Assembly (NCBI GenBank): GCA_964549115.1
Contig: CAZJTX010000017.1
Location: 1-15,393 of the forward strand
DNA: 15,393 nucleotides
DNA from: CAKOSP01 sp964549115
GTDB lineage: Bacteria; Bacillota_I; Bacilli_A; RF39; UBA660
Direction: 5' to 3'
Below the pieces are notes generated by a model. The model ran no database searches, was not told the origin of the DNA, and saw only the letters and a program-made list of their open reading frames with translations. Positions 6,474 through 13,149 of the stretch are shown here, piece after piece. The first letter of the stretch is position 1. Every line of letters starts with the position of its first letter. A program made the translations under genes and the position numbers.

Positions 6474-8522
6474 GATCTCTTCTGAGATCGATTTTGGAAC
6501 TTCGTCATAGTGATCTAACTCCATTGTGAAGGTTCCTCTACCTTGTGAATTTGAACGAAGACTCGTTGCATAACCAAACATTTCTGCAAGTGGAACCATT
6601 GCTTTTATTGATAATGCATTTCCTCTTGATTCATTACCCATAGGTTTACCTCTTCTGGCAGTTAGGTCTCCCATAACTCCTCCTAAGTATTCCTCTGGAA
6701 CAATTACTTCAACTTTCATAATTGGTTCTAACAATACTGGTTTACATTTTTTAGCTGCTTCTCTAAGCGCCATAGATGCTGCTATTTTAAATGCCATTTC
6801 TGATGAGTCAACATCATGATATGAACCATCATATAAAGTTGCTTTTATATCTACTGCTGGGTAGCCTGCAATTAATCCACCCATCATAGCTTCTTGTAAT
6901 CCTTTATCTGTTACTGGAATATATTCTCTTGGAACAACTCCACCAACAATTTTATCAACGAACTCATATCCTTTTTCAGGATTTGGTTCAAATTTAACCC
7001 AAACGTGACCATATTGTCCTCTACCACCTGATTGCTTAATATATTTACCTTCACACTCAGCTGTAGCTGTAATAGTTTCGCGGTATGCAACTTGTGGTGC
7101 TCCAACATTTGCTTCTACACCAAATTCATCTTTTAGTCTTCTTACGATAACTTCTAGATGTAACTCTCCCATACCGCTTATAACTGTTTGACCAGTTTCG
7201 TGATCTGTTTTATATCTAAATGTAGGGTCTTCTTCGGCTAATTTTTGAAGTGCTCCACCCATTTTATCTTGATCAGCTTTTGTTTTTGGTTCAATAGCTT
7301 CATCAATAACTGGAAGTGGGAACTCCATACCTTTCATAATAACAGGGTTTTTCTCATCACATAGAGTATCCGCTGTTGTAGTATTTTTAAGTCCTACCGC
7401 CGCAGCAATTTCTCCTGTATATACTTCTGTTATTTCTTTTCTTTGATTGGCGTGCATTTCTAAAATTCTACCAATTCTTTCTTTTTCGCCTTTTGTTGAA
7501 TTCATAACGTATGATCCACTACTTAATTTACCTGAGTAAACTCTAAAAAAAGATAATCTACCAACATATGGATCTGTCATGATTTTAAATGCTAATGCTG
7601 TAAATGGTTCATCATCACTTGGATGACGTAATACATCATTTCCATTTTTATCTATACATTCTATAGCTGCAACATCTGTTGGAGCTGGTAAGTAATCAAG
7701 TACTGCATCTAATGCAAACTTAATTCCTTTGTTAGATAATGCACTGCCACACAATACTGGGAAAAATTTAACTGCCAAAGTACCTTTTCTAATAGCTTTT
7801 TTAATTTCTGGTGTTGTTAATTCTTCACCATCTAAGTATTTCATCATTAATTCGTCATCAAATTCAACAATTGTTTCTATTAATTCAGCTCTCTTAGTTT
7901 CTACTAAGTCTTTTAAATCTTCTGGTATTTCGATTTCTTCTACTTCTTCATCTTCTCCACCATCGTATTTATAAGCTTTTTTCTCTATTAAATCAATAAT
8001 TCCCAAGAAACTATCTTCTGCTCCTATTGGCCATACAATTGGTTTTGCTAATATTCCTAATCTTTTATCTAGTGTATCTAGAGAATATTGGAAATTAGCT
8101 CCAATTTTATCCATTTTGTTAGCAAATATTAATCTTGGAACCATAAATTCTGTAGCTTGTCTCCAAACTGTTTCAGTTTGTGGTTCAACACCTGCTTGAG
8201 CATCAATTAATGCTATTGCTCCGTCTAATACTCTTAAACTTCTTTGAACTTCGATTGTAAAATCGACGTGTCCAGGTGTATCAATTATATTTAATCTATA
8301 ATCTTTCCATTCTGCTGTTGTAGCAGCACTTGTTATTGTGATTCCTCTTTCTTTTTCTTGAGTCATCCAATCCATTTGAGATTCGCCATCATGCGTTTCT
8401 CCTATTTTATGTGTTTTACCTGTATGAAATAAAACTCTTTCTGTAAAAGTAGTCTTACCTGCATCGATATGGGCCATAACACCCACGTTTCTCACTTTAT
8501 TTAGCGGTTTTGATCTAGCCAT
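6450..8522 (-). CDS. fusA: Translation elongation factor G
   Basis: GTPase that drives translocation of tRNA and mRNA on the ribosome and helps ribosome recycling. It has 690 residues, the normal length. Visible motifs: AHIDAGKTT (17-25, P-loop), RGITITSAAT (switch I), DTPGHVDF (switch II), NKMDK, and GSALSNKG, then domain II (FRVYSG), domain IV with GGVVPREYIPV and GYPAVDI, and the end VPKSISEEII. The start is ATG 8522, with AGGTGG (8533-8528) five bases upstream; a GTG at 8531 falls inside that site and was not chosen. The binding site lies in the last codons of rpsG, whose stop (8527-8525) is two bases before this ATG, so translation is probably coupled. The stop TAA (6452-6450) lies in the duplicated segment beside the gap. 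Confidence 0.98.
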   Translation of the reverse strand: MARSKPLNKVRNVGVMAHIDAGKTTFTERVLFHTGKTHKIGETHDGESQMDWMTQEKERGITITSAATTAEWKDYRLNIIDTPGHVDFTIEVQRSLRVLDGAIALIDAQAGVEPQTETVWRQATEFMVPRLIFANKMDKIGANFQYSLDTLDKRLGILAKPIVWPIGAEDSFLGIIDLIEKKAYKYDGGEDEEVEEIEIPEDLKDLVETKRAELIETIVEFDDELMMKYLDGEELTTPEIKKAIRKGTLAVKFFPVLCGSALSNKGIKFALDAVLDYLPAPTDVAAIECIDKNGNDVLRHPSDDEPFTALAFKIMTDPYVGRLSFFRVYSGKLSSGSYVMNSTKGEKERIGRILEMHANQRKEITEVYTGEIAAAVGLKNTTTADTLCDEKNPVIMKGMEFPLPVIDEAIEPKTKADQDKMGGALQKLAEEDPTFRYKTDHETGQTVISGMGELHLEVIVRRLKDEFGVEANVGAPQVAYRETITATAECEGKYIKQSGGRGQYGHVWVKFEPNPEKGYEFVDKIVGGVVPREYIPVTDKGLQEAMMGGLIAGYPAVDIKATLYDGSYHDVDSSEMAFKIAASMALREAAKKCKPVLLEPIMKVEVIVPEEYLGGVMGDLTARRGKPMGNESRGNALSIKAMVPLAEMFGYATSLRSNSQGRGTFTMELDHYDEVPKSISEEIINKNSVK

Positions 8523-8524
8523 AA

Positions 8525-8992
8525 TTACCACCTATAATGAGCGAATGCCTTATTAGCCTCAGCCATTTTATGAATATCTTCACGTTTTTTAACTGCTCCG
8601 CCCACTCCTTTTGCTGCGTCCATAATTTCATACGCTAAATTTTCAGACATGCTTTTACCATTTCTTAGTCTTGCATAATTAACTAACCATCTTAATGCTA
8701 AAGCTTGACTTCTATCATCCTTAACTTCGATTGGAACTTGGTAATTAGCTCCTCCAACTCTTCTTGATTTAACTTCTAAAACTGGCTTAATGTTTTCCAT
8801 TGCTTGATCATATACTTCCATAGGATCTTGTTTAGTTTGTTTTTCTATAATTTTAAAAGCATCATAAAGAATAGTTTGAGCTATACCTTTTTTTCCATCT
8901 ACCATTAAAGTATTTACTAATTTAGTAACTACTTTAGAGTTATATATTGGATCTGGTAATACATCTCTTTTAACTGCTCTTCTTTTTCTCAT
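8525..8992 (-). CDS. rpsG: 30S ribosomal protein S7
   Basis: Primary binding protein of the 16S rRNA 3' major domain; it nucleates the head of the small subunit. It has 155 residues, the usual length, with MRKRRAVKRDVLPDP at the N terminus, LVNTLMVDGKKGIA, VKSRRVGGANYQVP, ALRWLVNYAR and the C-terminal HKMAEANKAFAHYRW. ATG 8992 follows AAAGGAA with a short spacer. It sits 12 bases after rpsL and two before fusA in the str order, clearly one operon. In enterobacteria S7 represses this operon by binding the rpsL-rpsG spacer; here that spacer is too short for the same structure. Confidence 0.98.
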   Translation of the reverse strand: MRKRRAVKRDVLPDPIYNSKVVTKLVNTLMVDGKKGIAQTILYDAFKIIEKQTKQDPMEVYDQAMENIKPVLEVKSRRVGGANYQVPIEVKDDRSQALALRWLVNYARLRNGKSMSENLAYEIMDAAKGVGGAVKKREDIHKMAEANKAFAHYRW

Positions 8993-9004
8993 CTTAATTC
9001 CTTT

Positions 9005-9415
9005 CTATCTAGGTTTTTTTGTACCATATTTACTTCTACTTTGTTTTCTGTTTTCAACTCCTGCTGTATCCATAGTACCTCTAACAATATGGTAACGAAC
9101 CCCAATTAAATCTTTGGCTCTTCCGCCTCTTATTAAAACAACACTATGTTCTTGTAAGTTATGTCCTTCTCCTGGTATATAAGCATCAACTTCTTTACCG
9201 TTAGTTAATCTTACACGAGCATATTTTCTTAAAGCTGAGTTCGGTTTTTTAGGAGTTTTTGTACCAACTCTTGTACAAACACCTTTTTTCTGTGGACTTA
9301 ATGTCTCAACTTGTTTTTTAGATAATGTATTATATCCAACATTTAAAACAGGACTCTTACTTTTTTTAGTTTTTCTTTTTCTTCCTTTTCTTATCAACTG
9401 ATTAATTGTAGTCAT
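9005..9415 (-). CDS. rpsL: 30S ribosomal protein S12 (with unusual Ile in the KDLPGV loop)
   Basis: S12 lies at the decoding centre and governs accuracy. It has 136 residues and the long Firmicute form. Blocks: MTTINQLIRKGRKRK, SPQKKGVCTRVGTKTPKKPNSALRK (start at 40), RLTNGKEV, AYIPGEGHNLQEH, RGGRAKDLIGVRYH (97-109) and RSKYGTKKPR. Lys56 and Lys101, the classical streptomycin-resistance positions in Bacillus numbering, are wild type, and Asp102, the methylthiolation site, is kept. Residue 104 is Ile (ATT, 9106-9104) where bacteria nearly always have Pro. The start ATG 9415 has AAAGGAG at 9426-9420; an upstream in-frame start at 9439 lacks support. The stop is TAG, the only one in the window. 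About 80 bases upstream of the start follow the small membrane ORF, with a TTGAAA at 9481-9476 but no good -10. Confidence 0.97.
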   Translation of the reverse strand: MTTINQLIRKGRKRKTKKSKSPVLNVGYNTLSKKQVETLSPQKKGVCTRVGTKTPKKPNSALRKYARVRLTNGKEVDAYIPGEGHNLQEHSVVLIRGGRAKDLIGVRYHIVRGTMDTAGVENRKQSRSKYGTKKPR

Positions 9416-9495
9416 ATTACTCCTTTCTACATCACACACCCAGGTGTATCAAATTAGGTTTTAAATTAAACTCTTTTTCAAGAATTTAATTTATT

Positions 9496-9612
9496 TTATA
9501 AAATAGCATATAATCTGTGGATATAGATAACCGCTACTAATAGAAACATCAATAATATTGCCATAAAAATCAATAGCGTTCCTAATCCCCAACCATTTTT
9601 ATTTAATTTCAT
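9496..9612 (-). CDS. Small membrane peptide, 38 residues, unknown function
   Basis: The frame from ATG 9612 to TAA 9498-9496 encodes a 38-residue peptide: a short polar N terminus with the motif NKNGWGLGT (4-12), then a continuous hydrophobic span to about residue 31, and a short tail HRLYAIL. This is the pattern of a single-pass membrane peptide, N terminus probably inside. It lies on the same strand between rplL and rpsL, the place that rpoB and rpoC occupy in most Bacillota. A promoter lies just upstream (9630-9658), but there is no Shine-Dalgarno sequence, and the predicted untranslated leader is only about ten bases. I do not recognise the family with certainty; the tryptophan-glycine motif before the helix makes a chance frame less likely. 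Confidence 0.6.
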   Translation of the reverse strand: MKLNKNGWGLGTLLIFMAILLMFLLVAVIYIHRLYAIL

Positions 9613-9629
9613 AATAATTCACAGTTTAT

Positions 9630-9658
9630 ATTATATAAAATTAGCCTTGTATATGCAA
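9630..9658 (-). promoter_or_regulatory. Possible promoter for the small peptide and the str genes
   Basis: TTGCAT (9658-9653), 17-base spacer, perfect TATAAT (9635-9630), starting four bases after the rplL stop. There is no hairpin terminator between rplL and this site, so read-through from rplJL is also expected. Confidence 0.6.
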
Positions 9659-9661
9659 ACT

Positions 9662-10027
9662 TTATACTAATTCAACTTCTGCGCCGGCTTCAGTTAAATC
9701 AGCTTTAATTTTTTCAGCTTCTTCTTTTGGTAAGTTTTCTTTAATATTACCACCTGCATCAGCTAAACCTTTTGATTCAACTAATCCTAATCCTGTTATT
9801 TCTTTTACTAATTTAATAACAGCTATTTTATTAGGCCCCGCTGATTTTAATACAACAGTTTTTGTTGAACTTCCCTCTTCTTCTGCAGCTGCTGCTACTG
9901 GAGCTGCTGCTACAGCTGATGGATCAATTCCAAATTCATCTTTCATTGCTTTTACTAATTCATTTACTTCTAAAACAGTCATTTCTTTTAAAGAATTAAT
10001 AAAATCTTCCGCTTTTATTTTCGCCAT
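9662..10027 (-). CDS. rplL: 50S ribosomal protein L7/L12
   Basis: The multicopy stalk protein that recruits and activates EF-Tu and EF-G. It has 121 residues: an N-terminal dimerisation domain (KAEDFINSLKEMTVLEVNELVKAMKDEFG), an alanine-rich flexible hinge near 39-51, and the factor-binding domain with VVLKSAGPNKIAVIKLVKEITGLGL and a C terminus AGAEVELV. ATG 10027 was chosen because the family begins MAK and AAGGA lies eight bases upstream; an in-frame ATG at 10036 would add three residues and overlap the rplJ stop. The start is one base after the rplJ TAA (10031-10029), so the two are coupled, as expected for partners of one L10-L12 complex. Confidence 0.97.
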   Translation of the reverse strand: MAKIKAEDFINSLKEMTVLEVNELVKAMKDEFGIDPSAVAAAPVAAAAEEEGSSTKTVVLKSAGPNKIAVIKLVKEITGLGLVESKGLADAGGNIKENLPKEEAEKIKADLTEAGAEVELV

Positions 10028-10028
10028 A

Positions 10029-10529
10029 TTACTCATCCTTCCCTTCTAAATTTTTGGCATATAAATCTAGGCTTACTGCTAGATCTCTAACAAATTGCAT
10101 CATACCTCCGGCTAACATTGTTAATAAGCCTTCATATGATGGTATCTCTGCATATTCTTTAATTACATCTTTATCTTGGACCGAACCACTAATAATTCCT
10201 ACCCTTATATCTACTTTTTTGTTTTTCTTAGCAAACTCAGATAATAATTTAATAGGTTCTAGTAAGTCTTTACCAAACAATATTGCGTTTGGCCCAGTTA
10301 GAAAATCATCTATATTTAATTTTAACTCATCTACAGCTCTTTTTAATAAAGTGTTTTTATAAATAGTAACTTTAGAATCAATTTTAAATAATTCTTTTCT
10401 AAGTGTTGTTAATTCATCAACTTTTAATCCTTGATATTGAAAAATAATTACAGCTTCGTGATTCTTGATATTATCAACAATCTCTTTTACAACTTGTTTC
10501 TTTTCTTCTAATACTTTCAGACTCGCCAT
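10029..10529 (-). CDS. rplJ: 50S ribosomal protein L10
   Basis: Base of the ribosomal stalk; it binds 23S rRNA together with L11 and carries the L12 dimers on its C-terminal helix. It has 166 residues, the normal size. It begins MASLKVLEEKKQVVKEIVDNIK, then VIIFQYQGLKVDELTTLRKEL, VTIYKNTLLKRA, LTGPNAILFG, and a C-terminal helix GLLTMLAGGMMQFVRDLAVSL followed by the L12-binding end. ATG 10529 has a strong GAGGAGG site. A consensus promoter and a leader with an attenuator precede it, so rplJL has its own control, and it is followed after one base by rplL. Confidence 0.97.
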   Translation of the reverse strand: MASLKVLEEKKQVVKEIVDNIKNHEAVIIFQYQGLKVDELTTLRKELFKIDSKVTIYKNTLLKRAVDELKLNIDDFLTGPNAILFGKDLLEPIKLLSEFAKKNKKVDIRVGIISGSVQDKDVIKEYAEIPSYEGLLTMLAGGMMQFVRDLAVSLDLYAKNLEGKDE

Positions 10530-10546
10530 ATATCCTCCTCTTCTAT

Positions 10547-10570
10547 AAAAAAACTTCCCGAAAAGGAAGC
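10547..10570 (-). terminator. Attenuator hairpin before rplJ
   Basis: Minus strand GCTTCC...GGGAAG with a short loop, followed by TTTTTTT. It lies within the leader, upstream of the rplJ start, not after a gene, which marks it as an attenuator. Confidence 0.75.
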
Positions 10571-10651
10571 TTAAAATCTTTTTTTAAGAAATTAGTTCCC
10601 TCGGCAGGATAATTAAAACTTTCGTTCCCTACTTTCTTCGGTTTTGTTTTC
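10547..10651 (-). promoter_or_regulatory. L10 leader with transcription attenuator
   Basis: From the predicted transcript start near 10651 to the T run. The terminator stem CTTCC / GGAAG (loop TTTTCG, 10569-10554) is followed by seven T (10553-10547), just before the rplJ ribosome binding site. The upstream GAGGGAA (10602-10596) can pair with TTCCTTT (10568-10562), which would take up the 5' arm of the terminator. This gives a simple antiterminator-terminator switch. L10 leaders of this kind are known in Bacillota, where L10-L12 binds its own mRNA; the identity here rests on position and structure. Confidence 0.7.
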
Positions 10652-10657
10652 ATATGT

Positions 10658-10686
10658 ATTATATAGTATTAATAATTAAATGTCAA
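10658..10686 (-). promoter_or_regulatory. Perfect consensus promoter for rplJL
   Basis: TTGACA (10686-10681), exactly 17 bases, TATAAT (10663-10658) on the minus strand: all twelve consensus bases and the optimal spacer. The -35 lies in the last codons of rplA (Phe-Asp-Ile-stop). Confidence 0.9.
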
Positions 10687-11374
10687 AACTATTTTTATCT
10701 AATCTAATACCTGGTGCCATAGTACTTGTTAATGTCATTGTTTTAATAAAAAGACCCTTAATAGTACTTGGTTTTTGTTTTGAAATTTGTTCTACTACAT
10801 AATTTAAATTATTTAACAATTTTTTATCATCAAATGATGCTTTTCCAATTATTGTGTGAACATTTCCATGTGGATCGTTTTTATAAGTTACCATTCCACT
10901 TTTAATGTTTTTAACAACTTCTTCTGGATTTGGTGATATAGTTCCAGTTCTAGGATTAGGCATTAAACCCTTAGGCCCTAATATTGTACCTACTTTACCA
11001 ACTTCCGGCATCATATCTGGTGTTGTTACGATTATATCGAAATCAAACCAGTTTTCATTTTTAATTTTTTCTAAAAGTTCTACTCCTCCAACATGATCTG
11101 CACCAACTTCTTGTAAACCTTTAACTAAGTCTTCTTTAACAATAGCTAAAACTTTTTGAGTTCTTCCAGATCCTTCAGGTAATACTAATGACCCTCTTAT
11201 TTGTTGATCGGATTTTTTAGGATTTATATTTAAATTAAAAACTAATTCTACTGTGCCATCAAATTTAGTTATTGTAGTTTCTTTAACTAACTTAATAGCG
11301 TCTTTTGCATTATATGTTTTTGTTTTATCAACTTTATTTAATGCTTCCACAAATTTCTTTCCATGCTTTTTCAA
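10676..11374 (-). CDS. rplA: 50S ribosomal protein L1
   Basis: Forms the mobile L1 stalk that guides deacylated tRNA out of the E site, and in many bacteria represses its own rplKA mRNA. It has 232 residues, normal for the family, with MKKHGKKFVEAL at the N terminus, TKFDGTVELVFNLNINPKKSDQQIRG, VLPEGSGRTQKVLAI, DIIVTTPDMMPEVGKVGTILGPKGLMPNPRTGT (the second domain and hinge, family signature) and the C-terminal TLTSTMAPGIRLD. The start is an uncommon TTG at 11374, supported by GGAGG (11386-11382) seven bases upstream and by alignment with the family. It lies 34 bases after rplK. The last codons contain the -35 of the rplJ promoter. Confidence 0.97.
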   Translation of the reverse strand: MKKHGKKFVEALNKVDKTKTYNAKDAIKLVKETTITKFDGTVELVFNLNINPKKSDQQIRGSLVLPEGSGRTQKVLAIVKEDLVKGLQEVGADHVGGVELLEKIKNENWFDFDIIVTTPDMMPEVGKVGTILGPKGLMPNPRTGTISPNPEEVVKNIKSGMVTYKNDPHGNVHTIIGKASFDDKKLLNNLNYVVEQISKQKPSTIKGLFIKTMTLTSTMAPGIRLDKNSFDI

Positions 11375-11408
11375 ACTTTTACCTCCTAACTGTGGTTATT
11401 AGCGGATT

Positions 11409-12029
11409 TTATTCTTCTTCTGTTTCTTCTTCGTCTGTTTCTTCTGTTTCTTCTTCTGTTTCTTCTTCGTCTGTTTCTTCTTCGGTCGCTTCAGCATATT
11501 CTGCTACTCTAGCTTCCATTTCTTCTAATTCAGCTTCTCTTCTTGCTCTTTCTAATTCTTCAGCTTCAGCTTCTTTAGCTTGTTCTTGTAACTCATCAAC
11601 GTTAACGCCTTCAACTGCTATTCCCATATTACGAGCACTACCCATAATAATTTCCATAGCACTTTCAACGTCATTAGCATTTAAGTCTTCCATTTTTTCT
11701 TCAGCTATTTTTCTTATATCTTCTTTTTTAACAACTGCTACTATTTCGTTTGCGCCTTTTTGACTACCTTTTTTAATTTTGGCAGCTTTTTTTAGCAAAA
11801 ACGATGCTGGTGCAGTTTTTAAAGTAAATGAAAAACTTCTGTCATCATATATTGAGATTTCACAAGGGATTATATCTCCTGCTTTATCTCTAGTTTGTTC
11901 GTTAAACTGAGTACAAAAATCTTGTAAACTTATTCCCGCTGGTCCTAACACTGTTCCAACTGGTGGAGCAGGTGTTGCTTGTCCCGCCGGGATTTGAATT
12001 TTAATTTTCTTTACGATTTCTTTAGCCAC
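11409..12029 (-). CDS. rplK: 50S ribosomal protein L11 with long acidic C-terminal extension
   Basis: L11 forms the base of the stalk and the GTPase centre with 23S rRNA, and is the site where thiostrepton acts. Residues 1-140 are a complete L11: KIKIQIPAGQATPAPPVGTVLGPAGI with the proline-rich loop, the linker, and the rRNA-binding domain ending GSARNMGIAVEG. The usual protein stops there at about 140 residues; here 66 more follow, to residue 206. They first form a charged helical stretch (about 144-180, with EAEAEELERARREAELEEME), then a tail of almost only Glu, Thr and Asp with the 12-residue repeat EETDEEETEEET. The start is GTG 12029 with AGGAGGTG (12042-12035) five bases upstream; longer in-frame starts run through the leader and lack ribosome binding sites. 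It is the first gene of the block, 34 bases before rplA. Confidence 0.95.
   Translation of the reverse strand: MAKEIVKKIKIQIPAGQATPAPPVGTVLGPAGISLQDFCTQFNEQTRDKAGDIIPCEISIYDDRSFSFTLKTAPASFLLKKAAKIKKGSQKGANEIVAVVKKEDIRKIAEEKMEDLNANDVESAMEIIMGSARNMGIAVEGVNVDELQEQAKEAEAEELERARREAELEEMEARVAEYAEATEEETDEEETEEETEETDEEETEEE
11418..11481 (-). repeat. 36-bp period direct repeat in the 3' end of rplK
   Basis: The 28 bases at 11418-11445 recur exactly at 11454-11481, a period of 36 bases. They encode two copies of EETDEEETEEE(T). Within each copy there are shorter GAAGAA/ACA-type repeats, so the region may change length by slippage. Confidence 0.85.
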
Positions 12030-12058
12030 GAAAACACCTCCTATAAATTTTTTCGGTT

Positions 12059-12110
12059 GTGGTATGGGCAAATCCGCATTTCCCTTCCACAAACAGTTAA
12101 TAAATAACTG
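12059..12110 (-). promoter_or_regulatory. Structured rplK-rplA leader, possible L1 binding site
   Basis: Minus strand: hairpin CAGTTA / TAACTG (12110-12094) starting at the predicted transcript start, then a branched stem in which GTGG (12090-12087) pairs with CCAC (12062-12059) and GGGAAAT (12084-12078) with ATTTGCCC (12073-12066, one bulged G), with an internal loop and a GCGG end loop. L1 represses rplKA by binding such a leader in several bacteria. I infer the role from position and form only. Confidence 0.5.
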
Positions 12111-12117
12111 CTTATTG

Positions 12118-12146
12118 ATATTACCATAAATTTCTTGTAAAAACAA
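12118..12146 (-). promoter_or_regulatory. Probable rplK promoter
   Basis: TTGTTT (12146-12141), 17-base spacer, TAATAT (12123-12118) with an extended TGG just upstream of the -10. The leader to the GTG start would be about 80 bases and the first leader hairpin would begin at its 5' end. Confidence 0.5.
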
Positions 12147-12193
12147 TATGCTACCATTGAATTTTTGGTGAATCTGTGTGTTGAATCTAATCA

Positions 12194-12222
12194 TTGTTTA
12201 TATATGTGTAATATCTTATAAT
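12194..12222 (+). promoter_or_regulatory. Promoter of the membrane-protein cluster
   Basis: TTGTTT (12194-12199), 17 bases, TATAAT (12217-12222); a second TATAAT overlaps at 12223-12228. It is divergent from the rplK promoter, with the two -35 boxes about 47 bases apart. Confidence 0.7.
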
Positions 12223-12258
12223 TATAATAAGAAAACATTCTATATAAGGAGGAGCAAT

Positions 12259-13140
12259 ATGAAGAAAAAACATTTTATATTAATAGGAATTATTATTTTA
12301 GTTATTTTATTAGGAATACTATTTAGTTTTTACTTTCAAACAAAATATACAAAATTTGAAAAATCCAATGCGGATATTCCGAAGACAACGGTTAAAGAAG
12401 AAGACCTAAAATTGGGTGAAGGCGAATATGAAGTAATTGATGTTGATGAAAATATGATTGAAATTATTTCTGATGGAAAAGGTAATGAGTTAAAATACAA
12501 AATAACATTAAACGGCAAAGTTCATACACTCGCTTTTAAATATAATTATATAAAAGGTGAAGAATTTGAAAATCCAGGTGATTATTTTAACTATAAAGTA
12601 TTAGTAGACTTATATTTTAATAAGACAAACGTAACAAATAAAAGTAAATTTAATAAAGAAACAGTCTTATTATATGAAACATACGATGATCGTGATTTAA
12701 AAAGCGTTAAAGACTCTATCAACAACATTTCTATGTTATATAAATTTGATATTCAAATTATTAAAGGATCTGATAAAAAAGATTATTTGTTTCTAAATGT
12801 TATTAATACAACTTTAGATAACATAAGAACATCATATATAACTATAATAAATGATAAAGGTGACATAGTTGCAGAAATTGATTCGGGCATGAATAGTAAC
12901 AACGGAATAAAAATGAAAGCAAAAGATGAAGACATGAAATACAATGAATGGGGTTATTATTTATATAAAAATAAAGAAGGAATAACCGAAATTCATTATT
13001 TATCATTAGAAGAAGTTTTTGAAAATGAAGAATTATTAAGATATGATCCATACAAATCATTATTAATGATATCAAATAACAAACCTCAAATTAATAAAAC
13101 TAAATTATCATTAGATATGATTAGAGAGTATAAAAGGTAA
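12259..13140 (+). CDS. Single-pass membrane protein, paralogue family member A
   Basis: I do not recognise the family. It has 293 residues: a short basic N terminus (MKKKHF), one hydrophobic helix (about 6-24) and a large polar part that should lie outside the membrane. It shares ordered blocks with the genes at 13150 and 14504: the juxtamembrane FYFQTKY (24-30), TLNGKVHTLAFKYNY (83-97), FNYKVLVDLYF (110-120), FDIQIIKGSDKKDYLFLN (163-180), IINDKGDIVAEI (196-207) and GYYLYKNKEGITEIHYL near the C terminus. No lipobox, catalytic motif or sorting signal is seen. The start ATG follows AAGGAGG (12246-12252); a longer frame back to 12178 would include the promoter. It is followed after nine bases by member B, whose ribosome binding site overlaps its end. 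Confidence 0.88.
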   Translation: MKKKHFILIGIIILVILLGILFSFYFQTKYTKFEKSNADIPKTTVKEEDLKLGEGEYEVIDVDENMIEIISDGKGNELKYKITLNGKVHTLAFKYNYIKGEEFENPGDYFNYKVLVDLYFNKTNVTNKSKFNKETVLLYETYDDRDLKSVKDSINNISMLYKFDIQIIKGSDKKDYLFLNVINTTLDNIRTSYITIINDKGDIVAEIDSGMNSNNGIKMKAKDEDMKYNEWGYYLYKNKEGITEIHYLSLEEVFENEELLRYDPYKSLLMISNNKPQINKTKLSLDMIREYKR

Positions 13141-13149
13141 GGAGGCATA

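Noticed and set aside
6213..6485. Plus-strand open frame spanning the fusA-tuf gap
   Set aside because: It exists only because N codons are read through; it is antisense to tuf and fusA ends.
7729..7974. Plus-strand open frame of 81 codons inside fusA, and similar frames within eno, nifJ, rplA and rplJ
   Set aside because: Antisense shadows of strongly conserved genes with no ribosome binding site or family resemblance.
11305..11763. Serine-rich open frame of 152 codons on the plus strand
   Set aside because: It is the antisense of the acidic rplK tail and rplA start: GAA/GAG/ACA repeats read backwards give serine-valine repeats. No ribosome binding site.
12030..12194. Longer N terminus for L11
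   Set aside because: It would translate the structured leader; family alignment and the AGGAGGTG site place the start at GTG 12029.
12178..12258. Longer N terminus for paralogue A
   Set aside because: The extension would cover the -35/-10 promoter and the AAGGAGG site; the ATG at 12259 gives the normal short basic N terminus plus helix.
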